NCBI RefSeq assembly: GCF_000745855.1
Contig: NZ_JQKD01000025.1
Coordinates: 1-64,000 of the forward strand
Length of the DNA stretch: 64,000 bases
From: Xenophilus azovorans DSM 13620
Lineage (GTDB): Bacteria; Pseudomonadota; Gammaproteobacteria; Burkholderiales; Burkholderiaceae_C
Reading direction: 5' to 3'
The notes below the pieces were generated by a model, which was not told the origin of the DNA, did no database searches, and saw only the letters and a program-made list of their open reading frames with translations. This document shows positions 35,345-44,216 of the stretch, piece by piece. The position numbers and the translations under genes were made by a program. Numbering within the stretch: position 1 is the stretch's first letter; every line of letters starts with the position of its first letter.

Positions 35345-38300
35345 ATGCGACGTTTCGAACTGGTCGAGGGCAACTCCAGCAAGTTCTGGGAGGTGGAGCA
35401 GGCAGGCAGCGACCTGAACATCCGCTGGGGCCGCATCGGCACCGCGGGCCAGAGCCAGACCAAATCCTTCGACGACGAGGCCAAGGCCGCGGCCGCGCTG
35501 ACCAAGCTGGTGAGCGAGAAGACCGGCAAGGGCTACAAGGAGGCGGGCGTGGCGGCCGGCGCCACCATCGGCAGGACCGAGGCCAAACCCCAGGCCGACG
35601 CTCCGGCGCCCGCAGCCGCATCGGCGGCGCCGGTCGCCGCGCCCGCACTGCCCGTTGCCGCCGAAAGCCTGGACAGCCAGTGCGACCGCGTGTTCGAGGC
35701 GGTGCGCGCCGAGATCGCCGGGGGCGCGCTCAAGCTGGGCGACAAGCTCTCCGCCGCCGTGCTCAAGCGCCAGCATGGCGTGAGCGAGCAAGGCGCAGCC
35801 ATGGCCTTCGAGCGGCTCAAGAACAGCGGCATGCTGTACGGCTGGGGCGGCACGGCACAGGTGCAGGACAGGGCCCAGGCCCTCGCGCTGGCGTTGGGCG
35901 AACAGGCGCAGGGGGCTGTCGCCGGTGCTGCGCCGGCCGCTGCTGCGCCGGCGGCCGAAGGCACGCCGCCGTGGCTGGCGCAGGGCGAACCGCTGCGGCT
36001 GACGGAGACCGTCCGCGCCGCCGCCTACGCCACGCGCCGCCACCCGCAGCCCGTCACGCCGCGCAGCGTGGCCGCCGCCTGGCATCTGGCGCGCTCGAAG
36101 ACGGAACTGAGCGTCGACGTCAGCGCGACGGACGCCGCGCTGCGCCCCGCGCTGCAGCGCATGCTGGACCGCACGGCGCTGGCCGAGCCTGCCGCGGACG
36201 CGGAGGCCGACACGCTGCTGCTCGCGCTGGCGCTGGGCACCACCGGCTACTACGGCGAGAGCGAACCCGGCGCGGCCATCGTCGACTACCTGGTGGCGCA
36301 GTACGGCCTGCCGGGCGCGGTGGACGTGTTCCTGGCCGCCCAGCGCGTGAAGGTCGACACCACCTACGACCGCAACGCCAAGGCCCGCAAGAGCGGCTTC
36401 ACCGCCGCCGTCAGCCGCCCCATGAGCAACGGCTGGCGCGGCCCGCTGGGGCAGGGCGAGGAGGCGCTGCGCAAGCACCTGGCCGCCGCGCCCGAGGCCG
36501 TGTGGCAGGACTGCGCCGACCGCATCGAGGCGGCGCTGCCGTCGCTGCACGCCAGCCGCCAGCCGGTCGTCGCGCTGCTGCTGCCCGACCGGCCGCAGCT
36601 CTCCGACGCGCTGGCGCTGCGGCTGGCCGGCGAGAAGGACACGCCCGACACGGCGCACTGGCTGCTGCTCACCGCGAACGATCCCGCCGCCCTCGCGGCG
36701 GCGGCGAAGGTGCGGCTGAGCTATTCCAGCGGCTTCTGGGGCTACGCCCGGATGGCGGCCACCGCGCTCGTCGAGCGGGGCACGGCCGCCGTCGACGTGC
36801 TGGAGCGCGGTGCCGCGCAGGACGAGGCCGGCGAGGCGCTGGCCGCCATCGGCACGCCCGAGGCGGTGGCGGCGCTGGCCCGGGTGGCGAGCACGTCGAA
36901 GGCGGCGCTCGCGCGCCTGTCGCTGGCGGTGGACCGCTGGCCGCAGGCGGCGATCGTGGCGCTGTCGAAGCTGGTCGCCGCCGGCGGCAAGGACGCCGGC
37001 CTGCTCACGCCCAGCCTCACGCGCCTGCTGCGCGCGCACGGCGGCCTGGTCGACGGCCTGCGCCCCTGGCTCGATGCCGGCGCGCAGGGCGCCATCGACC
37101 GGCAGCTGGCCCTGCTGTCCGGCCCCGCCGAGGTGGCCGGGGCGGACGAACTGCCCGGCGTGCTGGCCTCGCCGCCCTGGCTGGCCAAGGTGCAGAAGAA
37201 GGCCGCGGGCGTGCTCGCGCTGGAGCCGCTGCCGCTGGCGTCGGTGGAGCAGTGGGCGCCGGGCGAACGCGAGGCGGCCCTGCGCCTGAACCAGTGGCAG
37301 CAGCAGCGCCACGACAAGGCGGCCAAGGACGTGCTGGCGCTCATCGACGAGCTGGGTTTCGACGACCGCAAGAAGTACTTCGGCGCCATCGGCGAAGCGG
37401 CCGCCGCCGCCATCCGCCGGCGCGATGCGCAGGGCCTGGTCGATGCCTGGCATGCGATGGTGGCCGAGCGCAAGAAAGAGCGCTACTACTGGTTCTGGTT
37501 CGACGCGCAGTACGTGCCCGTGCTGCCGCCGGACGTGGCCGTGCCGTTCTGGAACGCGGTGGCCGGCGAGACCGAAACCAACGGCGCCGCTTACGTGATG
37601 GCCTCGCTGGGCCTGCCGGCGCTGCCCGGCCTGCTGTCGGTGGTGCGCTCCAAGCCGAGCGAGAACCTGCCGCTGGCGCTGAACTACGGCGCCGTCGAAC
37701 TGGCCGCGCCCGCGGCGCGCGCCTTCGCCAAGCTCAAGTCGGTGCGTGAGGCCGGCCGGGCCTGGCTGCTGCGCTACCCCGAGCATGCGGCCTGCGGCCT
37801 CGTCGCGCCGGCGCTGGGCAAGGCCGGCGAGGCGCGCGACTGCGCCGGCTCCGCGCTGCGGCTGCTGCAGGCCCAGGGCCACGGCGCGCTGCTGCTGGAG
37901 GTGGCCGGCCGCTACGGCGACGAGGCCGCGGTGCAGGCCCTGCGCGCCGTGCTGGACGAGAGCCCGCTCGACCGCTTCCCCACCAAGCGCGCGAAGCTGC
38001 CCGAGTGGTGGCAGCCGCGCGGCTGGCGCCGGCCCGAGTTGCTGAACGGCAAGGCGCTGCCCGACGAGGCGCTGGATCACCTGGGCCAGATGCTCACCTT
38101 CCCGACCAACGAGGAGGTCTACGGCGGCATCGCCGTCGTCCAGGAAGCATGCCGGCCCGGAACGCTGGCCGACTTCGCCTGGGACGGCTTCAGCGCCTGG
38201 CTGGAGGCGGGCGGCCCGAGCAAGGAAGGCTGGGCGCTCACCGCGCTGGGCCTCTTCGGCAACGACGACACGGCGCGCAGGCTCACCCCTTTCATCCGCG

Positions 38301-39466
38301 CCTGGCCCGGCGAGTCGGCGCATGCCCGCGCGGTCACGGGGCTGGACGTGTTGGCCGCCATCGGTTCCGACGTGGCTTTGATGCTGCTCAACGGCATCGC
38401 GCAGAAGATCAAGTTCAAGGGCCTGCAGGACAAGGCGCGCGAGAAGATCGATGCCATCGCCGAGGCGCGCGGCCTGACGACCGAGGAGCTGGAGGACCGC
38501 CTGGCGCCCGACCTGGGCCTGGACGAGCAGGGCACGCTGAGCCTGGACTTCGGCCCGCGCGCCTTCAAGGTCGGCTTCGACGAGACGCTCAAGCCCTACG
38601 TGCGCGAACTGGATGCCGCCGGCACGCCGGGGGCCCGCCTTCCCGACCTGCCCAAGCCGAAGAAGACCGACGACCCTGCGCTGTCGAAGGAGGCCACCGA
38701 GCGCTTCAAGCTGCTGAAGAAGGACGTGCGCACCATCGCCGGCCAGCAGCTGCTGCGGCTGGAGGTGGCCATGTGCGCCCGCCGCCGCTGGACGCCCGAG
38801 CTGTTCCGCATGTTCCTGGTCGAGCACCCGCTGGTGCGCCACATCGTCCAGCGCCTCATCTGGGGCGTGTACGAGGTGGAGGGCGGCGGCAGCTACGGCG
38901 GTCGGCTGGTCTCCTGCTTCCGCGTGGCCGAGGACGGCAGCTTCACCACCGCCGAGGACGACCCGTTCGAGCTGCCCGAAGGGGAGCAGGTCCGCATCGG
39001 CGTGCCGCACGCGCTGGAACTGCCGGCCGCCGACGCCGCGGCCTTCGGCCAGGTCTTCGCCGACTACGAGCTGCTGCAGCCCTTCGCGCAGATCGGCCGC
39101 GACACCTACACGCTGGGCGACGCCGAGAAGGCCGCCGACAAGCTCGACCGCTGGAAGGGCGCCAAGGTGCCTACCGGCCGCGTGCTGGGGCTCGTCAACA
39201 AGGGCTGGCGGCGCGGCCAGGCGCAGGACGGCGGCGGCATCTGGTACTTCCTCAAGCCCCTGGGCGCGAAGAAGGTGATCGAGCTGTACCTCGACCCCGG
39301 CATCATCGTCGGCATGGTCGACGAGTACCCCGAGCAGGAACTGGGCGAGGTCAAGGTCGGCCCGCCCGGCTCCTGGGGCGAGATCCAGGAGCCCGAAGCC
39401 TTCAGCGCACTGGACGACATCTCGGCCAGCGAGCTGATCCGCGACCTGGAGGCGCTGCGGGCATGA
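35345..39466 (+). CDS. WGR and DUF4132 domain giant protein (MolR/YehI-like)
   Basis: A 1373-aa protein. Residues 1-70 form a WGR domain (FELVEGNSSKFWEVE; W28-G29-R30; FDDEAKAAAAL), a fold that binds nucleic acid in PARPs and bacterial MolR-type proteins. After an Ala/Pro linker, residues ~115-180 resemble a winged helix (GVSEQGAAMAFERLKNSGML). A long helical, HEAT-like middle follows. DUF4132 occupies roughly 1115-1300 (FKLLKKDVRTIAGQQLLRLE, RRRWTPELFRMF, LIWGVYE). E. coli YehI/MolR is the known relative, of unproven function. GGGGAG precedes the ATG. It leads a seven-gene operon, with an ATGA overlap into the next gene. Confidence 0.82.
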   Translation: MRRFELVEGNSSKFWEVEQAGSDLNIRWGRIGTAGQSQTKSFDDEAKAAAALTKLVSEKTGKGYKEAGVAAGATIGRTEAKPQADAPAPAAASAAPVAAPALPVAAESLDSQCDRVFEAVRAEIAGGALKLGDKLSAAVLKRQHGVSEQGAAMAFERLKNSGMLYGWGGTAQVQDRAQALALALGEQAQGAVAGAAPAAAAPAAEGTPPWLAQGEPLRLTETVRAAAYATRRHPQPVTPRSVAAAWHLARSKTELSVDVSATDAALRPALQRMLDRTALAEPAADAEADTLLLALALGTTGYYGESEPGAAIVDYLVAQYGLPGAVDVFLAAQRVKVDTTYDRNAKARKSGFTAAVSRPMSNGWRGPLGQGEEALRKHLAAAPEAVWQDCADRIEAALPSLHASRQPVVALLLPDRPQLSDALALRLAGEKDTPDTAHWLLLTANDPAALAAAAKVRLSYSSGFWGYARMAATALVERGTAAVDVLERGAAQDEAGEALAAIGTPEAVAALARVASTSKAALARLSLAVDRWPQAAIVALSKLVAAGGKDAGLLTPSLTRLLRAHGGLVDGLRPWLDAGAQGAIDRQLALLSGPAEVAGADELPGVLASPPWLAKVQKKAAGVLALEPLPLASVEQWAPGEREAALRLNQWQQQRHDKAAKDVLALIDELGFDDRKKYFGAIGEAAAAAIRRRDAQGLVDAWHAMVAERKKERYYWFWFDAQYVPVLPPDVAVPFWNAVAGETETNGAAYVMASLGLPALPGLLSVVRSKPSENLPLALNYGAVELAAPAARAFAKLKSVREAGRAWLLRYPEHAACGLVAPALGKAGEARDCAGSALRLLQAQGHGALLLEVAGRYGDEAAVQALRAVLDESPLDRFPTKRAKLPEWWQPRGWRRPELLNGKALPDEALDHLGQMLTFPTNEEVYGGIAVVQEACRPGTLADFAWDGFSAWLEAGGPSKEGWALTALGLFGNDDTARRLTPFIRAWPGESAHARAVTGLDVLAAIGSDVALMLLNGIAQKIKFKGLQDKAREKIDAIAEARGLTTEELEDRLAPDLGLDEQGTLSLDFGPRAFKVGFDETLKPYVRELDAAGTPGARLPDLPKPKKTDDPALSKEATERFKLLKKDVRTIAGQQLLRLEVAMCARRRWTPELFRMFLVEHPLVRHIVQRLIWGVYEVEGGGSYGGRLVSCFRVAEDGSFTTAEDDPFELPEGEQVRIGVPHALELPAADAAAFGQVFADYELLQPFAQIGRDTYTLGDAEKAADKLDRWKGAKVPTGRVLGLVNKGWRRGQAQDGGGIWYFLKPLGAKKVIELYLDPGIIVGMVDEYPEQELGEVKVGPPGSWGEIQEPEAFSALDDISASELIRDLEALRA

Positions 39467-39882
39467 GCCGGCGGGCGGGCGCGGCCCTCGCCGGCATGGC
39501 CCTGGCCGCTGCCGCAGGAGCGGCGCCCCGCGATGCCGCGCCGGAGGTGTCCACCCGCGTCTCGACGGTGCTCACGAGCGCGCATTGCGAGGCGCCGGGC
39601 TTCGCCGGCCTGTGCCGCGTGATCGTCGCCGACGAGGGCTTCGAGCACGTGCAGTCGCGCGTGTGGATCGAATGGCTGTCGCCGCGCGAGCGCGGCGCGC
39701 CGGTGCGTCTGCGCCGCATGGCGGTGCACGACGTCGGCTCCTGGGTGCTGGCGCCCGCGCCGCGCGGCATCGACGGCCGCCGCGTGCACTTCGACGCCAC
39801 GCACACCTACTCGATGGAGCGCCGCGCGCGCGTGCTGGAATTCGGACCGCCGGGGCACTACCGCTGGATCGGCGGACCGTGA
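39463..39882 (+). CDS. Small secreted hypothetical protein inside the MoxR/VWA operon
   Basis: A 139-aa protein with a signal peptide (MSRRAGAALAGMALAAAAGAA; cleavage near residue 21-24). The mature part has two Cys residues (AHCEAPGFAGLCRV) suited to one disulfide. It ends RRARVLEFGPPGHYRWIGGP. No known domain is recognised. The start overlaps the WGR/DUF4132 stop by four bases (ATGA), strong evidence of co-translation. E. coli yeh genes have no clear equivalent in this position. It gives an otherwise cytosolic system an exported member. Confidence 0.65.
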   Translation: MSRRAGAALAGMALAAAAGAAPRDAAPEVSTRVSTVLTSAHCEAPGFAGLCRVIVADEGFEHVQSRVWIEWLSPRERGAPVRLRRMAVHDVGSWVLAPAPRGIDGRRVHFDATHTYSMERRARVLEFGPPGHYRWIGGP

Positions 39883-39950
39883 AGGCGTCGCGCTATGGTT
39901 GTTCTCCTTGCCGCCGCTGCCGGCGGCCGACTTGATTCACAGGAACCCGG

Positions 39951-41066
39951 ATGGCCTCGTCCCGCAAACCCGATCCCGCCGCTTCTCCAGCCGCGCTGCA
40001 GCGTCCGCCTGCCGAGATCCTTTATGCCGACCAGCTCGCGAAGCTGCAGGCGCAGGACGGCGCGAATCCGCGTCCGCCCGGCTGGCAGCTCAGCCTGAAG
40101 GCCGCGCGTGCGTTCATCCTGGGCGACGCGCAGCTCGCCATCGCACCCAAGATCGTCGCGCCCGTGGCCAGCATCGAGCGCATGCTGGTCACGCTGGCCA
40201 CCGGCCGCGGCCTCATGCTGGTGGGCGAGCCGGGCACCGCCAAGTCGATGCTGTCGGAACTGCTGGCGGCGGCGATCAGCGGCACGTCCACGCTCACCAT
40301 CCAAGGCGGCGCCTCCATCACCGAGGACCAGATCAAGTACGGGTGGAACTATGCGCTGCTGATCAACGAGGGCCCCAGCCCGCGCGCACTGGTGCCGGCG
40401 CCGCTGTACCGCGGCATGCAGGCCGGGCAGGTGGTGCGCTTCGAGGAGATCACCCGCGCGCCGCTGGAGGTGCAGGACTGCCTGCTGGGCATGCTCTCCG
40501 ACCGCGTGATGGCCGTGCCCGAGCTGGCCGGCGAGCACGGCATGCTCTATGCGCGCGAGGGCTTCAACATCATCGCCACCGCCAACACGCGCGACCGCGG
40601 CGTCAACGAGATGAGCGCCGCGCTCAAGCGCCGCTTCGACTTCGAGACCGTGTTCCCCATCCTCGACTTCGACCGCGAGCTGGCGCTGGTGGAGGACGCC
40701 TCCGCGCGCCTGCTGGCCCAGAGCGGCATCCCGCAGACCGTGCCGCAGCCCGTGCTGGAACTGCTGGTCACCACCTTCCGCGACCTGCGCGGCGCCGCCG
40801 GCGGTGATGGCGCGATGGACCGTCTCAACGCCGTCATGTCCACCGCCGAGGCCGTCAACGTCGCCCATGCCGTGGGCGTGCGCGCCTGGTTCCTCGAGCA
40901 GCGCGAGGGCTCGCCGCAGGACCTGGTCGACTGCATCGCCGGCACCGTCGTCAAGGACAACGCTGACGACCGCGCCAAGCTGCGCCGCTATTTCGAGCAG
41001 AAGGCGGCCAAGCGCGAGGGCGCGCACTGGCAGGCGTACTACGAGGCGCGGCACCGGCTGCCGTGA
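39951..41066 (+). CDS. MoxR-family AAA+ ATPase (YehL-like)
   Basis: A 371-aa protein. Walker A is GEPGTAKS (92-99) and Walker B ends in E165-E166 (VVRFEEITRAP). Sensor 1 is IIATANTRDRGVNEMSAALKRRFDF. The C-terminal helical lid domain completes the MoxR architecture. MoxR ATPases work with von Willebrand A proteins to remodel or insert metals into target complexes. It follows the small secreted gene by 68 bases, the widest gap in the operon. The length is close to E. coli YehL. Confidence 0.88.
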   Translation: MASSRKPDPAASPAALQRPPAEILYADQLAKLQAQDGANPRPPGWQLSLKAARAFILGDAQLAIAPKIVAPVASIERMLVTLATGRGLMLVGEPGTAKSMLSELLAAAISGTSTLTIQGGASITEDQIKYGWNYALLINEGPSPRALVPAPLYRGMQAGQVVRFEEITRAPLEVQDCLLGMLSDRVMAVPELAGEHGMLYAREGFNIIATANTRDRGVNEMSAALKRRFDFETVFPILDFDRELALVEDASARLLAQSGIPQTVPQPVLELLVTTFRDLRGAAGGDGAMDRLNAVMSTAEAVNVAHAVGVRAWFLEQREGSPQDLVDCIAGTVVKDNADDRAKLRRYFEQKAAKREGAHWQAYYEARHRLP

Positions 41067-41070
41067 ACGC

Positions 41071-43452
41071 GTGACGGCGGCGCAGCCCCACATCCTCGGC
41101 ATCCGCCACCACAGCCCCGCCTGCGCGCGGCTCGTCGCGGCGCGCATCCGTGCGCTGCGCCCGGCGCATGTGCTGATCGAGGGGCCGGCCGACTTCAACG
41201 CGCGGCTCGACGAGCTGTACCTGCCGCACCGGCTGCCGGTGGCGATCTATTCGTATCTCTGCGGCGACGACATGCACCGCGGCTCGTGGTCGCCGCTGGC
41301 CGAGCATTCGCCCGAGTGGCAGGCGCTGCAGGCGGGGCGCGAGGCCGGGGCGCAGGTGCGCTTCATCGACCTGCCGGCCTGGCACGACGCCTTCGCGTCG
41401 CTGGAGAACCGCTATGCCGACGTGGCCGACGCCGAGCACGAGCGCCGCGCCGAGGCCTACGAGGAGGCGCTGACCGAGCGGCTCGCGGTGCAGGGCCGCG
41501 ACGCGCTGTGGGACCACCTGTTCGAGGACGGCTGCGCCGAGGACGAACTGGCCGCGCGCCTGGCCGCTTACTTCGAGCGCCTGCGTTCGGCGGACGACCC
41601 CGGATCGCAGGGCAACCAGGCGCGCGAGCGGATGATGGCCTGCTGGATCGCCTGGGCCATGGCCCGGGGTGACGGCCCGGTGCTGGTGGTCTGCGGCGGC
41701 TACCACGCCCCCGCGCTGGCGCGGCTGTGGCCGGCCATGCCGGCGGACGAGCCCGAACTGCCCGCGCCGCCGCAGGAGGAGGGCGCCGCCGTGCGCTTCG
41801 GCTCCTACCTCGTGCCCTACACCTTCAAGCGGCTCGACGCCTTCGCGGGCTATGCCTCCGGCATGCCGTCGCCGGCCTGGTACCAGTGGCTGTGGGAGCA
41901 CGGCGCCGAGGGCGCGGCCCGGCGCGCGCTGCAGCATGTGATGCGGCGCCTGCGCGAGAAGAAGCTGGCCGCATCGACCGCCGACCTCATGGCCGTCCAC
42001 CTGCGCGCGCAGGGCCTCGCGCGGCTGCGCGGCCACGGCCGGCCGCTGCGCAGCGACTGGCTCGACGCGCTGGCCGGCGCGCTGGTCAAGGGCGCGCTGG
42101 ACGCGCCACTGCCCTGGACCTACCGCGGCCCCCTGCGCCCCGGCACCGACCCCGTGCTGGTGCAGGCGATGGACGTGCTGGCCGGCGACGTCGCCGGCGC
42201 GCTGGCGCCCGGCACGCCGCAGCCGCCGCTGGTGCAGGCGGTACAGGGCGAACTGGCTGGGCTGGGCATCGAGTTGCGCGGCACGCTGCAACTGGACCTG
42301 CTCAGCGACACCGGCCGCGCCAGGAGCCGCGTGCTGCACCGGCTGGCAATCCTCGGCCTGCCCGGCGTGACGCGCACGCGCGGCCCGAAGCGGGCGCTGT
42401 CGGGCGAGCGCACCGAGGTGTGGACGCTGGCCCAGCCCTTCGAGCAGCAGGCCGCGCTGATCGAGGCCGGTGCCTGGGGCGCCACGCTGCAGGACGCCGC
42501 CCGCGCGAAGCTGGAAGACGAGCTGCGCCGGGCGCAGGGCCGCATCGCCGCGCTGGCCGAGGGCCTGAACCGCGCCGCCTGGGCGGGCCTTGCGGCGGTG
42601 AGCGGATCGCTGCTGCGCGAACTGCAGGCGGCCGTCGCCAACGAACCGCGCTTCGACGACCTGGCGCCCGCCCTCGGCACGCTGCACACGCTGCTGCGCC
42701 ACGGCCAGATGCTCGGCATGGCCGATGCGCCGGTGCTGCGCGTGGTGATCGAGGCCGGCTTCGACCGCGCGCTGTGGCTGCTGGAGCCGCCGGCCGCCAT
42801 CGCGCCCGCCGACATGCGTGCGCACCTGCAAGGCCAGCTCGCGCTGCGCCAGGTGGTGGCCGACACCCTGGCCGCACTGGAAGACGCCGCCGCCGGCGAA
42901 GGCGAGGCCGCGCACCGCCTGGCCATCGAGCCCGCGCGTGCCCTGGCCGTGTGGCAGCGCAAGGCCGCCGATGCCGCTGCCGCGCCCGTCAGCCGCGGCG
43001 CGGCGCTCGGCGCCGCCCTGAGCCTGGCGGGTCGCGGCGCCGCGGCGCCGACGCACCACGTGGCGGACGCCCTGCAACTGCTCCAGTCCATGCCCGCCGC
43101 CACGCTGGGCGACGCGCTCACCGGCCTGCTGGCGCTGGCGCGCGAGGTCCTGTCCTCCGAGCCCGCCTTCGCCGCCGGCATGGACCGCATGGTGCAGGCC
43201 CTCGACAACGCCGGGTTCGTCCTCGCGCTGCCGGCCCTGCGCGCCGCCTTCGCCTGGCTGCCGCCGCAGGAGCGCGGCGACTTGGCCGGGCAGGTGCTGG
43301 CGCTGCATGATGCAGGGCACCTGTCGCGGCGGGCGCTGACAGGGCGGCTGGCGGCCGGCGCCTCGGCGGAAGACCAGGCGGCGGCCCGGGCCGCCGAGGC
43401 GGCCGTCATGCAGCGCCTGGCCGCCTGGGGCATCGACCCGCAGGCGACGTGA
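41071..43452 (+). CDS. DUF5682 family protein (YehM-like)
   Basis: A 793-aa protein starting at GTG 41071, four bases past the ATPase stop; no in-frame ATG fits. The N-terminal third carries ILGIRHHSPACARLV, HVLIEGPADFNARL and VRFIDLPAWH, a pattern of conserved His, Glu and Asp that looks like an enzyme pocket and recalls TraB/erythromycin-esterase-type folds. VVCGGYHAPAL follows near residue 210. The remainder is long helical and Ala-rich. Size and order match E. coli YehM. The function is unknown. The stop overlaps the next start by four bases (GTGA). Confidence 0.75.
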   Translation: MTAAQPHILGIRHHSPACARLVAARIRALRPAHVLIEGPADFNARLDELYLPHRLPVAIYSYLCGDDMHRGSWSPLAEHSPEWQALQAGREAGAQVRFIDLPAWHDAFASLENRYADVADAEHERRAEAYEEALTERLAVQGRDALWDHLFEDGCAEDELAARLAAYFERLRSADDPGSQGNQARERMMACWIAWAMARGDGPVLVVCGGYHAPALARLWPAMPADEPELPAPPQEEGAAVRFGSYLVPYTFKRLDAFAGYASGMPSPAWYQWLWEHGAEGAARRALQHVMRRLREKKLAASTADLMAVHLRAQGLARLRGHGRPLRSDWLDALAGALVKGALDAPLPWTYRGPLRPGTDPVLVQAMDVLAGDVAGALAPGTPQPPLVQAVQGELAGLGIELRGTLQLDLLSDTGRARSRVLHRLAILGLPGVTRTRGPKRALSGERTEVWTLAQPFEQQAALIEAGAWGATLQDAARAKLEDELRRAQGRIAALAEGLNRAAWAGLAAVSGSLLRELQAAVANEPRFDDLAPALGTLHTLLRHGQMLGMADAPVLRVVIEAGFDRALWLLEPPAAIAPADMRAHLQGQLALRQVVADTLAALEDAAAGEGEAAHRLAIEPARALAVWQRKAADAAAAPVSRGAALGAALSLAGRGAAAPTHHVADALQLLQSMPAATLGDALTGLLALAREVLSSEPAFAAGMDRMVQALDNAGFVLALPALRAAFAWLPPQERGDLAGQVLALHDAGHLSRRALTGRLAAGASAEDQAAARAAEAAVMQRLAAWGIDPQAT

Positions 43453-44216
43453 ACCCGGCCCGGCCGGCATCCAACCCATTCGACACCATGCGCAACGTCC
43501 TCGACTTCAGTTCCTGGTCCGCCATCCTCTCCACCCTGCTGGGCCTGGTGCTCGTCTCGCTGGTGGCGGTGGGCATCCGCCTGGTCTTCATGCAGACGCT
43601 GCAGCGCCGGCGCGAGCGCGAGAACCGGCAGATCAACGAGCGGCTGAAGACGCTGATCGCCGCCTACAAGACGCTGGGCGGCTCCTTCACGGGCGACCTG
43701 TCGGTGGACCCGTCGCACCGGCGCACGCAGCGCCTGCGGGCGGCGGACCCCGAAACGGTGGACGAAGGCGACGCCGGCCGCGACGCACTGCCGGAATCGG
43801 CCGCCGAGCGCCGGCGCCGCATCCGCGACGCGGTGGAGGCGGCGCTGTCCGACGTGATCCTGCTGGGCACGGAGGAGCAGGTGCGGCTCGCCGTGGCGGC
43901 GGCCAACGAGATGGTGGCCGGCCGCACGGTGCACACGGCCGAGCTGGTGGCCTCGCTGCGGCGCTTCATCCGCGAGGCGCTCGACCTGGAGCCGATCCCG
44001 GCCGACCTGCAGGTGCCCAGCCAGGGCCCGGTGCGCGCCGCCTCGGGCGGCGGGCGGGGCGGGGCGGGCCAAGGGGGTGGCGGCGGCGGGCGAGGCGGCG
44101 GCGGGGGCGGCGGCGGTGCGGGCGCCGGCATGGGCATGGGGATGGGCCTGGCCGGCGGCGCCGGCCTGCGCCATGCGGCGGGCGATGCCGATCCCGCCGG
44201 CGACGGCCGGCCGTGA
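43449..44216 (+). CDS. Membrane-anchored Gly-rich hypothetical protein of the MoxR/VWA operon
   Basis: A 255-aa protein using GTG 43449 in a GTGA overlap; ATG 43488 is an alternative. One span lies at about residues 24-48 (WSAILSTLLGLVLVSLVAVGIRLVF). A basic heptad-like segment follows (QRRRERENRQINERLKTLIAAYKTLGGSFTGDL) and a helical domain (RIRDAVEAALSDVILLGTEEQVRLAVAAANEM, ASLRRFIREALDL). The last ~60 residues are nearly pure Gly with MGMGMG. The helical part probably lies in the cytoplasm and could tether the complex to the membrane. No equivalent is known to me in E. coli yeh genes. Confidence 0.68.
   Translation: MNPARPASNPFDTMRNVLDFSSWSAILSTLLGLVLVSLVAVGIRLVFMQTLQRRRERENRQINERLKTLIAAYKTLGGSFTGDLSVDPSHRRTQRLRAADPETVDEGDAGRDALPESAAERRRRIRDAVEAALSDVILLGTEEQVRLAVAAANEMVAGRTVHTAELVASLRRFIREALDLEPIPADLQVPSQGPVRAASGGGRGGAGQGGGGGGRGGGGGGGGAGAGMGMGMGLAGGAGLRHAAGDADPAGDGRP

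Noticed and set aside
35246-39010. A 1254-codon open frame on the minus strand opposite the WGR/DUF4132 gene
   Set aside because: The product is Arg/Ala/Gln-rich low complexity without domains. The plus-strand frame has WGR and DUF4132 motifs and a ribosome site.
44040-44160. G-rich stretch considered as a CRISPR or minisatellite array
   Set aside because: It is an irregular Gly-codon run in a coding frame, with no spacers or fixed repeat unit.
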